Positions 1-7,806 are shown, counted from the first letter of the stretch. The stretch: 64,000 nt of DNA from Streptomyces taklimakanensis (GCF_009709575.1 NZ_WIXO01000001.1:5582001-5646000), one strand, 5' to 3'. Notes: generated by a model from the letters alone, not told the origin. Numbers and translations: made by a program.

Positions 1-459
1 GACATCGGGCGGGACGAGGACGGGATGGAGCCCTACCCGGTCACCGCGCCCAGCCGCACGCCGGGTGGCCACGGCCCGCGCCTGGAGTACGAGATGACCC
101 TCACCACGGCCGGCGAGGTCGACGTCTGGGTGTACCTGGCGCCCCGCAACAACGTCCTGCCGACGGAGGGGCTGCGGTACGCCGTCTCGATCGACGACGC
201 CGAGCCGCGAACCGTCAACGTCACCACCGCCACGGGCGCGGACGACACCTACATGAACAGGCGGTGGGCGCGGAACACCTCCGACAACGTCAACCGGACC
301 TCCACCCGGCACCGGATCGACCGGCCGGGCGTCCACACCCTGAAGCTGTGGATGGTCGATCCGACCGTCATCGTCCACCGGATCGTCGTGGACACCGGCG
401 GTCTGGAGCCGAGCTACCTGGGGCCGCCCGAGAGCATGCGGGTCGGCCGGCGCCGCTGA
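1..459 (+). CDS. C-terminal end of a GH115 (alpha-glucuronidase family) glycoside hydrolase, 5' part outside window
   Basis: The reading frame is open from the first base of the window, so the gene starts upstream and only its last 152 residues are present. The tail is a beta-sandwich type sequence ending in the motif GGLEPSYLGPPES, which I recognise as the closing segment of the C-terminal domain of family 115 glycoside hydrolases. These enzymes remove 4-O-methyl-glucuronic acid from xylan and are usually secreted. An internal ATG at base 25 is unlikely to be the true start because the frame continues to the window edge and the domain would be cut. A strong hairpin follows the stop codon directly. 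The catalytic domain cannot be judged from here. Confidence 0.8.
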   Translation, partial: DIGRDEDGMEPYPVTAPSRTPGGHGPRLEYEMTLTTAGEVDVWVYLAPRNNVLPTEGLRYAVSIDDAEPRTVNVTTATGADDTYMNRRWARNTSDNVNRTSTRHRIDRPGVHTLKLWMVDPTVIVHRIVVDTGGLEPSYLGPPESMRVGRRR

Positions 460-474
460 GGCGCAGGCCGCGAC

Positions 475-525
475 AGCACGGATCCGGCCGGCGACCGATC
501 GGTCGCCGGCCGGATCCGTGCTTTT
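475..525. terminator. Bidirectional rho-independent-type terminator between convergent genes
   Basis: Bases 475-496 and 501-522 form a perfect 22-bp stem around the loop GATC, followed by a run of four T. It lies between the stops of the GH115 gene (plus strand) and the DUF2637 gene (minus strand), so it can end both transcripts. Confidence 0.85.
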
Positions 526-580
526 CCGCCCGCACCGGGCACCGGTCGCGGAGTCGAGGGGCGAGCGGACCGCCGGGCGA

Positions 581-1516
581 TCAGTCGCGCCCCTCGGGAC
601 GGCGCGTGGCCCGCTTCCGGGGGAGTGGACCACGCTGCTGCGGGAGGGGAGTGGGGCGGCGGGGCAGGGCGTGCCGGGGTTGGGTGAGGGTGATCTGCCC
701 GACGAGCTGGTGGAAGCAGGCCAGGGCGGTGATCGGGGGGATCGCGGCGGCCGCGATCCCGGTCGGGGTCCGGGGTGCCTCGGCCACGCACAGGGCCACC
801 GCGACGGTCGAGAAGACGATCACCACGGCCCAGGAGTGCCTCACCCGGCGCCGCAGCACGGTGGCGCGCAGGATCGACAGCGACCCGGCGAGCCAGGGAC
901 CGTAGACCAGCAGGGGCCACCATCGGGCGAGGTCGGCGGGGACTGTGGGACCGGCGATCTGGCGCAGCGGATCGTAGGAGACCAGTCCGCCGAGGACGCT
1001 GACCATCGCCACGATGCCGGCCGTCAGCGCCGCGACCGCGAAGCTGAACAGGTGCAGCCACGACACCTCGGGGCGGGGCTGGGAACGGCGCCTGCGGCGC
1101 CTGCGGCGGTCGGACGCCTGCCGCGTCGGCGAACGGGCCGGGGAGGGGGCGTCGGGGGCGCCCGGTGACGCGGTGGTGTCGCCGGTGCCGCCCGGGTCGA
1201 AGCGGCGCAGCACCCGGGTGGCGTCGTCCATCCCGCCGTCGGGCCACGGAGCGGTCGGATCCTGCGACGGGTGGGGAGCCTGCCGCGGCGGCCCGGCCGG
1301 GTCGTGGAGCCGGTCGGAGTCGCGCAGCAGCTTGGCCAGTTCGGCCTCGAAGTCCCAGGAGGGGTCCAGGATGTCCACATCCGGTGCGGCGGTGGGCCTC
1401 TGCTCCGGCGCGGGGTTCGGAACGGACTCCGGGTGGCCGCCGGCGGGCCGGTACCCGCCCTGGGGCCCGCCGGGCGGCACGCCGTAGGGGTCGAAGTACT
1501 GGCCCTGGTCACCCAC
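581..1516 (-). CDS. DUF2637 family membrane protein (SpdB-like)
   Basis: 311 residues. The first 150 are proline/glycine rich and probably disordered, ending in a block of eight arginines. The rest is the DUF2637 membrane domain, beginning at WLHLFSFAVAALTAG, with about four hydrophobic segments and the conserved YDPLRQIA motif near residue 185. DUF2637 proteins are common in Streptomyces and often sit in mobile elements as Spd-like transfer proteins or in membrane-associated DNA processes. Nothing else here points to conjugation, so the role is unknown. The GTG start at 1516 has a GGAG five bases upstream. It converges on the GH115 gene across the strong terminator. Confidence 0.75.
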   Translation of the reverse strand: MGDQGQYFDPYGVPPGGPQGGYRPAGGHPESVPNPAPEQRPTAAPDVDILDPSWDFEAELAKLLRDSDRLHDPAGPPRQAPHPSQDPTAPWPDGGMDDATRVLRRFDPGGTGDTTASPGAPDAPSPARSPTRQASDRRRRRRRRSQPRPEVSWLHLFSFAVAALTAGIVAMVSVLGGLVSYDPLRQIAGPTVPADLARWWPLLVYGPWLAGSLSILRATVLRRRVRHSWAVVIVFSTVAVALCVAEAPRTPTGIAAAAIPPITALACFHQLVGQITLTQPRHALPRRPTPLPQQRGPLPRKRATRRPEGRD

Positions 1517-1842
1517 GGAGGCTCCGTCCGGCGGGAGGAGTCGTAGATGTGGAAAGCAGATGTGGTGGAGTCACGTCCACAACAACGAAGCCGGGAACCG
1601 GCCGGACGACCGGCATTCGGGTGAAGTCGTAAGCCATACGATCGCGGTGAATGACAGTCACGGTGAATGAATTTCGGGTGAACGTGCCGGGCTGCCTCGT
1701 GGTCCGCGCATCGAGGACGCCGGCGGTGCCGGGGGTCGGTGATCGGTCGGATCCCGACCGCCTTTGGTCCATACCTTGACTGGTACATACCAAGGCGGTT
1801 GAGTAGTGCCGACCAAATCCCCCCACACGAAGGGACGTTCAG
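1517..1842. other. Divergent intergenic region with regulatory sites for the chitinase gene
   Basis: These 326 bases separate the divergent DUF2637 and chitinase genes. The stretch is less GC-rich than its surroundings, as expected for promoters. The chitinase-proximal part holds the DasR-like repeats described separately. I see no additional gene. Confidence 0.6.
1762..1804 (+). promoter_or_regulatory. Chitinase promoter with tandem DasR-like (dre) operators
   Basis: Two 12-mers, TGGTCCATACCT (1765-1776) and TGGTACATACCA (1781-1792), lie 16 bases apart. The second, within ACTGGTACATACCAAG (1779-1794), matches the DasR responsive element pattern of an ACTGGT half site facing ACCA. Paired 12-bp direct repeats of this kind are known in Streptomyces chitinase promoters. 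TTGACT (1776-1781) could be the -35 box between the repeats, with TTGAGT (1799-1804) as a weak -10 box 17 bases on. This places repressor and polymerase on the same DNA, consistent with N-acetylglucosamine-dependent control. Confidence 0.7.
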
Positions 1843-2739
1843 GTGCTACGTAAGCGTCTGTCGGCGCTCGTCGCCGCATCCGCCCTCGCGGGCGCCCTGA
1901 CGGTCGTCCTGCCCGCGACCTCCGCCTCGGCAGCCGACTGCGCCCCCGCCTGGAGCTCCTCGACGACCTACTGGGGCGGTGACACCGTCTCCCACAACGG
2001 CCGCAACTGGACCGCCAAGTGGTGGACCCAGAACGAGATGCCCCCCGGGAACTCCGGCGTCTGGGCCGACCAGGGGGCCTGCGGCGGCACGACTCCGCCT
2101 CCCACGGACCCCGACCCCTCGGGCTTCGTCGTCAGCGAGGCGCAGTTCAACCAGATGTTCCCGAACCGGAACTCCTTCTACACCTACCAGGGCCTGAAGG
2201 CCGCCCTGAGCGCCTACCCCGCCTTCGCCGCCACCGGCAGCGACACGGTGAGGAAGCGGGAGGCCGCCGCCTTCCTCGCCAACGTCAGCCACGAGACCGG
2301 CGGACTGGTCCACATCGTGGAGCAGAACACCGCCAACTACCCGCACTACTGCGACACCAGCCAGCCGTACGGCTGCCCCGCGGGTCAGGCCGCCTACTAC
2401 GGTCGCGGCCCGATCCAGCTCAGCTGGAACTTCAACTACAAGGCCGCGGGCGACGCCCTGGGCATCGACCTGCTGCGCAACCCGTACCTGGTGGAGCGGG
2501 ACGCCGCGGTCGCCTGGAAGACCGCCCTGTGGTACTGGAACACCCAGAGCGGGCCGGGCACCATGACCCCGCACAACGCGATGGTGAACGGACACGGTTT
2601 CGGCGAGACCATCCGCAGCATCAACGGCTCCCTGGAGTGCGGCGGGCGCAACCCCGCCCAGGTGCAGAGCCGGATCGCCAACTACCAGCGGTTCGTCCAG
2701 ATCCTGGGCACCACGCCGGGTGACAACCTGAGCTGCTGA
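1843..2739 (+). CDS. Secreted GH19 chitinase with N-terminal CBM5/12 chitin-binding domain
   Basis: 298 residues. Residues 1-30 are a Sec signal peptide ending in SASA. Residues 33-80 form a carbohydrate-binding module of family 5/12, with the aromatic motif WTAKWWTQNE. A Pro/Thr linker (81-92) leads to the GH19 domain from about 95 to the end. The catalytic acid is the glutamate of SHETGG (E151) and the likely second catalytic glutamate is E160. The substrate-cleft motif GRGPIQLSWNFNY is present. GH19 chitinases hydrolyse chitin by inversion. The enzyme should act outside the cell on chitin, giving oligomers that feed N-acetylglucosamine uptake. The GTG start at 1843 has an AAGGGA ribosome site seven bases upstream. 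It is probably controlled by DasR. Confidence 0.95.
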   Translation: MLRKRLSALVAASALAGALTVVLPATSASAADCAPAWSSSTTYWGGDTVSHNGRNWTAKWWTQNEMPPGNSGVWADQGACGGTTPPPTDPDPSGFVVSEAQFNQMFPNRNSFYTYQGLKAALSAYPAFAATGSDTVRKREAAAFLANVSHETGGLVHIVEQNTANYPHYCDTSQPYGCPAGQAAYYGRGPIQLSWNFNYKAAGDALGIDLLRNPYLVERDAAVAWKTALWYWNTQSGPGTMTPHNAMVNGHGFGETIRSINGSLECGGRNPAQVQSRIANYQRFVQILGTTPGDNLSC

Positions 2740-2754
2740 CGAGGAGCCGCCCCG

Positions 2755-2808
2755 GCCGGCCGCCGCGCCCGCCGCACGTCGCCCCACCGGCGCCGTGCGG
2801 CGGCCGGC
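2755..2808 (+). terminator. Probable terminator after the chitinase gene
   Basis: GCCGGCCGCCGC (2755-2766) pairs with bases 2797-2808 as a 12-bp stem. An alternative inner stem (GCCGCAC 2771-2777 with 2795-2801) exists, and the sequence ends in CCCTTTA. It lies directly downstream of the chitinase stop. The large loop makes it less certain than the other terminators. Confidence 0.5.
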
Positions 2809-2876
2809 GGCCCTTTACGTGAAGGATCGCTCCTACCTCTGTCCTTCACGCCCCTCCCCGGGAATACTGCCGGGCC

Positions 2877-3290
2877 ATGACGCTCACGGACGACCGCATC
2901 ACCGCCGAACGACTCGACGAACTGCTCGGCGACGACTCCGTTCCCCTGGCCCACCGGGCCCTGTGGCTGCTGCTGTGGGAGTGCGAGGTGAAGGTCCTGG
3001 ACCTGCTCTCGCTGACGAGGGGGGACATCGATCTGGCGGGCCGGCGGGTGGCCGGCGCATCCGGCCGGACGGTCGCCGAGGGCGAGGTCTTTCTCAGCGA
3101 CCGCGCCGTGGAACTGCTGACCGAGCTGATCGGTGACCGGGGGGCGGGTCCCCTGTTCGCCGTGGGCGACCGCTCGCTGGGCTGGGAGGAAGTGGTGCGG
3201 ACCGCGGAGGAACGGGGACACGGCGTCCACGCCTTCCGCACGGGCGGCAAGTCCCACCGCCGTGGGGACCTCCCGGAGGCGGGGGAGTGA
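2877..3290 (+). CDS. Small protein resembling the start of a tyrosine recombinase catalytic domain
   Basis: 137 residues. Residues 25-60 (ALWLLLWECEVKVLDLLSLT followed by RGDIDLAGRRV) resemble the opening of the catalytic domain of tyrosine recombinases, where an arginine normally follows the E. Here a lysine (EVK) occupies that place. A later HAFRTGGK could echo the HxxR box, but no catalytic tyrosine follows. It is therefore unlikely to recombine DNA and may be a regulatory or DNA-binding derivative. Upstream lies an inverted repeat, CGTGAAGGA (2818-2826) facing TCCTTCACG (2842-2850), that could be an operator. The family assignment is an inference. Confidence 0.6.
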   Translation: MTLTDDRITAERLDELLGDDSVPLAHRALWLLLWECEVKVLDLLSLTRGDIDLAGRRVAGASGRTVAEGEVFLSDRAVELLTELIGDRGAGPLFAVGDRSLGWEEVVRTAEERGHGVHAFRTGGKSHRRGDLPEAGE

Positions 3291-3323
3291 GGCGGCCCGG
3301 CCGGGCGCGGGGACGCCGGGGGT

Positions 3324-3662
3324 GTGGACGCGGACACAGCGGGAACCCCGTCATCCGTGTCAGTACGCAAACGCTATGCGGTGGCGGCATCGGGCCAGTG
3401 GACCGATGAGGAGGACAACGTCCGCCTGCCCGCGGGAGAGGTGCACGCCTGGGAGCAGGGCATGAACCAGACCGTGTGCGGCCTGTCCCTCAGCCGCTCA
3501 CGGCTCGGCCGCTTCCCGCACGTGACCTGGACCGATGTCATACCGGAATCGGGCGGCGCGGCCGACCGGGTCCGGCGCCTGTGCCCGAGGTGCGCCTCGG
3601 TGGCGGGGCGCAGGGGAAGCGACGCGCGTCCCCGGTGGCGGCGCACCAACCCCAGGCCCTGA
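3324..3662 (+). CDS. Hypothetical protein with a CxxC pair, Streptomyces-type
   Basis: Up to 112 residues, no assigned function. The middle reads like a conserved small Streptomyces protein: TVCGLSLSRSRLGRF, then HVTWTDVIPESG, then LCPRCASVAG with a CxxC pair near residue 87. With the first cysteine (residue 52) this may bind a metal ion. The start is uncertain. GTG at 3324 gives 112 residues and GTG at 3357 gives 101, and neither has a convincing ribosome site. It ends 50 bases before the DUF1360 gene on the same strand and may be cotranscribed with it. Confidence 0.6.
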   Translation: MDADTAGTPSSVSVRKRYAVAASGQWTDEEDNVRLPAGEVHAWEQGMNQTVCGLSLSRSRLGRFPHVTWTDVIPESGGAADRVRRLCPRCASVAGRRGSDARPRWRRTNPRP

Positions 3663-3712
3663 GCGGCCGGACGGAAGCGGAACACCGGGAGCCGGTGACG
3701 AGGAGGAACCGA

Positions 3713-4243
3713 ATGAGTGGTGCGATGGACCAGGCCGCCGAGACGGTGGGTCGGGTCACCGGGGCGGACGAGTACGCCGAGGAGGGGGAGGTCTCCCTGC
3801 GTGGACTCGCCGTGCTGGCGGGCGCCTACGCGAGCGGCGTCGGCCTGTTCGCCTGGCGCCTGAGGGCGTCCGGACGGCAGCTTCCCGAGCGGGTGCCGCC
3901 GCTGGACCTGCTCCTGATGGGGGTGGCCACCTACCGCAGCTCCCGCCTGTTGACCAAGGACAAGGTCACCAGCTTCCTGCGGGCCCCCTTCACCCGGCGC
4001 GCCGGGAGCATCGGCGGGGCGGAGGTGATGGACGAGCCACGCGGCCACGGGGTGCACAGGTCCGTGGGCGAGCTGTTGGCCTGTCCCTTCTGCATCGGCA
4101 TGTGGATCGCGAGCGGACTGGCCATGGGGTACGCCACGGCCCCGCGCGCCACGCGCCTGGTCGCCTCGTGCCTGACGACGGTCACCGTCTCCGACTGGCT
4201 GCAGTACGCGTGGAGCCTTACCCAGCAGAAGGCCGAGGGCTGA
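3713..4243 (+). CDS. DUF1360 family membrane protein
   Basis: 176 residues. The ATG at 3713 is chosen because AGGAGGAA lies just upstream and the conserved domain follows. A short acidic N terminus leads to a hydrophobic segment (about residues 27-45), then DLLLMGVATYRSSRLLTKDKVTSF and a GELLACPFCIGMWIAS motif with a CPFC pair, then two more membrane segments. This matches DUF1360, a bacterial membrane family of unknown function also seen in spore-forming bacteria. The downstream kinase gene starts 24 bases after its stop, so the two are probably cotranscribed. Confidence 0.8.
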   Translation: MSGAMDQAAETVGRVTGADEYAEEGEVSLRGLAVLAGAYASGVGLFAWRLRASGRQLPERVPPLDLLLMGVATYRSSRLLTKDKVTSFLRAPFTRRAGSIGGAEVMDEPRGHGVHRSVGELLACPFCIGMWIASGLAMGYATAPRATRLVASCLTTVTVSDWLQYAWSLTQQKAEG

Positions 4244-4267
4244 GGGCGCCCGGGAGGTCGTGACGCC

Positions 4268-4858
4268 GTGCCGCCGCCCCCCGCGTCCCGCGGAGAGGAG
4301 CCCCGACGGTCGGCCCCGGGGACCGTGGAGCTGGCCGTGCTGGTGGGGCTCCAGGCGTCGGGCAAGTCCACCTTCCGGGCCCGAGCGTTCCCCGCGGACT
4401 TCACCGTGGTCGGCAAGGACCTCTTCCCGCGCTCGGCCCGGCACCGGCAACGGCGCCAGATGCGGATGGTGACCGAGGCGCTGGAGCGGGGGCGGTCGGT
4501 GGTGGTGGACAACACCAACCCCTCCCCCCTGGAGTGGGCTCCCCTGATTGCCGCCGGCCGCGCCCACGGGGCGCGGGTGGTGGCCTACTGGTTCCCGCCG
4601 GACGTGCCGAACGCGATGGCGCGCAACGCCGCTCGGCAGGGGCGGGAACGAGTGCCCGACGTGGGGTTCTTCGACACCCTCCGGCGGCTGCGCCGGCCGC
4701 GCCGGGCGGACGGTTTCGACGCGGTGTGGGAGGTGCGCACGGACGGTCGTGGCGGGTTCGACGTACGGCCCGGCGACGTGGACGAGGACGAGGGCGAGGG
4801 CGAGGGCGATCCGGGCGGGGGCGGCGGAGGTGACGGAGACGGGCGCGCCGGGCTGTGA
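4268..4858 (+). CDS. AAA-type P-loop kinase, polynucleotide-kinase-like
   Basis: 196 residues. The Walker A motif GLQASGKST lies at residues 28-36, followed by FTVVGKDLFPRS, then a Walker B-like VVVDNTNPSPLEW (about 80-92) and a lid-region arginine cluster. The D-N-T-N motif and overall order match the T4 polynucleotide-kinase-like family, which transfers phosphate from ATP to nucleic acid 5' ends or small molecules. The substrate here is unknown. The C terminus (160 onward) is an Asp/Glu/Gly-rich tail with repeated EGEGEG and is probably disordered. The GTG start at 4268 has GGGAGG 11 bases upstream. It lies close behind the DUF1360 gene. Confidence 0.8.
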   Translation: MPPPPASRGEEPRRSAPGTVELAVLVGLQASGKSTFRARAFPADFTVVGKDLFPRSARHRQRRQMRMVTEALERGRSVVVDNTNPSPLEWAPLIAAGRAHGARVVAYWFPPDVPNAMARNAARQGRERVPDVGFFDTLRRLRRPRRADGFDAVWEVRTDGRGGFDVRPGDVDEDEGEGEGDPGGGGGGDGDGRAGL

Positions 4859-4860
4859 GG

Positions 4861-4897
4861 CGGTGCGGGGCGGCCGGGATTCGGCCGCCCCGCACCG
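4861..4897. terminator. Bidirectional terminator between kinase and P450 genes
   Basis: Bases 4861-4876 and 4882-4897 form a perfect 16-bp GC-rich stem with the five-base loop GGATT. It fills exactly the space between the two convergent stop codons. Confidence 0.8.
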
Positions 4898-6166
4898 TCA
4901 CGGGCGCACGTTCGTGACGACGAAGCCGCTGCGCGGACGGGTGGGGACGCGCCGCAGCGGGATGCGCAGGTCCTGCGCGGGCACCTCGTACGCCAGCCGC
5001 GCCAGCCGCACCGACAGGGCGGTCAACAGCGCGACCGTGACGTCCTCGCCGGGGCAGCGGTGGCCGGCGGCCGGATCGCCACCGCCCTGCGGAACCAACT
5101 CGTCCCGCTCCACCGGCCGGTCCAGGAACCGGCGCGGGTCGAAGGAGTAGGGGTCCTTCCACAGCTTGGGATCGTGGTTCTGACCGTGGATGTCGAGCAG
5201 GACGAGCGAGCCGGCGGGAATCGGGCTGTCCCGCCAGGAGAGGTCCCGCACGGCCCGCCCGCCGATGAACGGCGCGAACGGATAGAAACGGCGCACCTCG
5301 TGGACGAACGCCTCGGCGTACGCGCCCCCTTGCTCCCGACCGGCCCCGCCCTCGCGCGCCTCCTCGACCAGGCGGTCGCGTTGCTGCGGCCACCGGTGCA
5401 GCGCGTGGGCCGCGAAGGCGACGAACCAGCAGACCGCCACGGTGGGGCGGAGCACGTTGAGGATCTCCACCGCGGCCGTACGGGAGTCCAACGGCTCGCC
5501 GTCGGCGTCACGGTGTCGGGCCACCACCTCCACCACCGAACCCTCCGGCACGGTGGCCGATCCGTCGCGCACCTCCTCCACCAGGCGGGCCAGCCGGTCC
5601 TCACGGCGCCGACGCGCCAGGCGGGCGCGCCAGTGGCGCGGTCCCAGGGTGGCGAAGCCGTCGACCATGGCCACCAGGTCGCGGGCGAGCGGCCCCGGCC
5701 CGGAGTTCGGGAGCGGCACCCCGGCCCACCGGCAGACCGCCTCGGTGAGCACCTCGGCCGCCGCGTCGAACAGCACCACCCTCTCGCTCCCGGCCCACCG
5801 GGCGGCGGCCGTGTCCCACGCCTCGACGGTCCGGTCCACCAGCGCGTCGATGCCGTCGCGGGAGGTCAGCAGGGACAGGAACATCGCCTTGCGCACACGG
5901 TGGGCCTCACCGTCCAGGGTGTGCACCGCGCCGTGCCCGAACAGGGTGCTCTTCACCGGCTCGGGCAGGGCGCCGTGCCGCCGCACGTGACGCTCGTCGT
6001 AGAGGAACCGCACCGCGTCCGGTCCGCGCAGGGCCACCGCGTGCCGACCCAGCAACCGGGCGCGGACCAGGGGCCCTATGGCGCGGCGCGCGCGATCGGG
6101 CAGCCAGGCGTACCCCCGGGTGAACAGGGACAGGGTGCTGTCGACCATGGGACGCGGGAGACTCAT
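4898..6166 (-). CDS. Cytochrome P450 of the CYP152 (fatty-acid peroxygenase) type
   Basis: 422 residues, the usual CYP152 size. The heme-binding loop QGGGDPAAGHRCPGE puts the ligand at C371. The K-helix ExxR is E290-R293, in FVHEVRRFYPFAPFIGGRA, which is highly characteristic of this family. In the I helix the usual acid-threonine pair is replaced by R240-P241 (NVLRPTVAVCW). That Arg-Pro pair is the hallmark of H2O2-driven fatty-acid hydroxylases and decarboxylases such as P450BSbeta, where the substrate carboxylate pairs with the arginine. It should therefore need no redox partner, and none is encoded nearby. The ATG at 6166 begins MSLPRPMVDSTLSLF. The frame extends upstream but without coding character. 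Confidence 0.92.
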   Translation of the reverse strand: MSLPRPMVDSTLSLFTRGYAWLPDRARRAIGPLVRARLLGRHAVALRGPDAVRFLYDERHVRRHGALPEPVKSTLFGHGAVHTLDGEAHRVRKAMFLSLLTSRDGIDALVDRTVEAWDTAAARWAGSERVVLFDAAAEVLTEAVCRWAGVPLPNSGPGPLARDLVAMVDGFATLGPRHWRARLARRRREDRLARLVEEVRDGSATVPEGSVVEVVARHRDADGEPLDSRTAAVEILNVLRPTVAVCWFVAFAAHALHRWPQQRDRLVEEAREGGAGREQGGAYAEAFVHEVRRFYPFAPFIGGRAVRDLSWRDSPIPAGSLVLLDIHGQNHDPKLWKDPYSFDPRRFLDRPVERDELVPQGGGDPAAGHRCPGEDVTVALLTALSVRLARLAYEVPAQDLRIPLRRVPTRPRSGFVVTNVRP

Positions 6167-6260
6167 GGGGCGCGCGTGCCCCGGGGCCGGGGACCGAAAC
6201 GTCCACCGGCCCCCACGGGCTCCCCCGTGCTGCTCCGCGCTCCCGGGGTCCGTCGGCCGG

Positions 6261-6641
6261 TCACCGGCGGTCGGCGCCGCCCTCGTCGGGGCCCGGTTCG
6301 TCGTCCCGCCGGTCGACCGTCCCGGCCGGGTCCTCCTCGGTGACCGACCTGCTCGGGCGGGCGTGGGCCGGGCCGGCGGGCTGCCCCCCGCCGGTGGTTC
6401 CGTAGCTGCCGGAGAGACCCGGCGGCATGTCCGCGTCGGCCTCCTCCCGGCTGATGTGGCGCCGGGCCCGCACGTTCGCCCGTCGCTCGGGGTAAGGGTA
6501 GTCGAAGGGACGGGACTCGTCCCGCCGCCGCTCCTCCTCCCTGATCTCGCGGACCCTGTCGTCGCCCGTGGACCGGCGGGACGTTCCCGAACCGCCCTCG
6601 CCGTGCCTCTTGTCGCGGTTCGTCTCGTTTTCTTCTGCCAT
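6261..6641 (-). CDS. Hypothetical charged, probably disordered protein
   Basis: 126 residues with no recognised domain. Arg, Glu, Asp and Gly dominate (for example VREIREEERRRDESRPFDYP near residues 31-50) and there are no hydrophobic segments, so it is probably disordered. The ATG at 6641 starts MAEENETNRDKR. It lies 94 bases upstream of the P450 gene on the same strand and may share its transcript. A perfect 44-bp palindrome starts 11 bases upstream of this start codon and would fold in its leader. Weak codon evidence and low complexity leave some doubt that it is translated. Confidence 0.5.
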   Translation of the reverse strand: MAEENETNRDKRHGEGGSGTSRRSTGDDRVREIREEERRRDESRPFDYPYPERRANVRARRHISREEADADMPPGLSGSYGTTGGGQPAGPAHARPSRSVTEEDPAGTVDRRDDEPGPDEGGADRR

Positions 6642-6651
6642 GCGGGGGTGC

Positions 6652-6695
6652 GTACCCGTGGGGGGACCGGGCATGCCCGGTCCCCCCACGGGTAC
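6652..6695. repeat. Perfect 44-bp palindrome in a divergent intergenic region
   Basis: Starting GTACCCGTGGGG and centred on GCATGC, all 22 base pairs match, with no spacer. It lies between the divergent 126-residue gene (start 6641) and the SDR gene (start 6829). There is no T tract, so an ordinary terminator is unlikely. It could be an operator, a leader hairpin or a recombination-type palindrome. Confidence 0.9.
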
Positions 6696-6828
6696 CCCGC
6701 CGCCGGACGGCGGAACGGGCTCGCCGCAGTGCGCGGGGCCGGGCCGGGAGGAGCGCCCGGGCACGGAACCGGCAGCGCGAACACGGAAGAAGCCGGAAGA
6801 GAAGACGGAGAGCGGAGGAGGCCCGCGG

Positions 6829-7806
6829 ATGCGCGTACGCGGTTCAGTGGTGGTGGTGACCGGGGCGTCGAGCGGTGTGGGGCGCGCCACGGCCGAGGAG
6901 TTCGCCCGGAAGGGGTGCTCGGTGGTGGTGGCGGCCCGCCGGGAGGAAGCCCTGGAAGAGGTCGCCGAGCGGTGCGGGAGGCACCGGAACGCGCGGACCC
7001 TGGTGGTACCGACCGACGTCACCGACGCCGAGTCCGTCCACGAACTGGCCCGCCGGGCGGTGGAGCGCTTCGGGCGGATCGACGTGTGGGTCAACAACGC
7101 CGCCGTCACCGTCTTCGGCCCGTTCCAGGACACCCCCCTGGAGGAGATCCGCAGGGTGCTGGACGTCAACGTCATGGGATACGTCCACGGCGCCCGAGCG
7201 GCCCTGGAGGTGATGCGCGAACAGGGGAGGGGCACGCTGGTCAACGTCTCGTCCGTCGTCGCGGCCCTGCCCCAGCCCTACACCCACGCCTACGGCATGT
7301 CGAAGGCCGCCGTACGGGCGTTGGGCACCAGTCTCCGGCAGGAGCTGTGGCTGGACGGGATGCGGCGCGTCAAGGTGTGCACCGTGCTCCCGGCCACCAT
7401 CGACACGCCGCTTTTCGACCACGCGGCCAACCACACCGGGCGCAGGCCGGTCGCCATGCCGCCGGTCTACACCCCCGAACGCGTCGCCCGCGCCGTCGTG
7501 GGACTGGTCCGCTCGCCGCGCCGGGAGAAGGTCGTCGGCCCGGCGGGGCGGCAGATCCTCGCGGAGGCGAGGACCATGCCGGGCACGGCGGAGCGGATGA
7601 TGGCGTTCCAGGCCGACCGCACCCACCTCTCCCGTCGCGAGCCCGGTCCCGACACCCAGGGCAACCTGTTCGCACCGCTCCCCGGCGGGGGCGCGGCGCA
7701 CGGCGGCTGGCACGGCCGGCGGCGCACCGCCGCGCGGCGGTTGGCCACGGCGGCGCTGCTGACCGGTGCCGTCCTGGGGGCCGGCCGGCGGCTCGGCGCC
7801 CGCTGA
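6829..7806 (+). CDS. SDR-family oxidoreductase with C-terminal membrane anchor
   Basis: 325 residues. The Rossmann motif TGASSGVG lies at residues 11-18, NNAAV follows near 87, and the catalytic Ser (VNVSSVVA) and YGMSK tetrad lie near 140-160. This is the classical short-chain dehydrogenase/reductase layout using NAD(P)H on an unknown carbonyl or alcohol. After the core (about residue 250) there is an extra tail ending in a hydrophobic segment (ATAALLTGAVLGAG), suggesting membrane attachment. The ATG at 6829 is preceded by GGAGGAGG at a good distance. The esterase gene follows 63 bases downstream on the same strand. Confidence 0.88.
   Translation: MRVRGSVVVVTGASSGVGRATAEEFARKGCSVVVAARREEALEEVAERCGRHRNARTLVVPTDVTDAESVHELARRAVERFGRIDVWVNNAAVTVFGPFQDTPLEEIRRVLDVNVMGYVHGARAALEVMREQGRGTLVNVSSVVAALPQPYTHAYGMSKAAVRALGTSLRQELWLDGMRRVKVCTVLPATIDTPLFDHAANHTGRRPVAMPPVYTPERVARAVVGLVRSPRREKVVGPAGRQILAEARTMPGTAERMMAFQADRTHLSRREPGPDTQGNLFAPLPGGGAAHGGWHGRRRTAARRLATAALLTGAVLGAGRRLGAR

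Noticed and set aside
3324..3662. Idea that the CxxC protein is a zinc-ribbon transcription factor
   Set aside because: Only one CxxC pair and one separate cysteine are present, and no DNA-binding helix could be seen.
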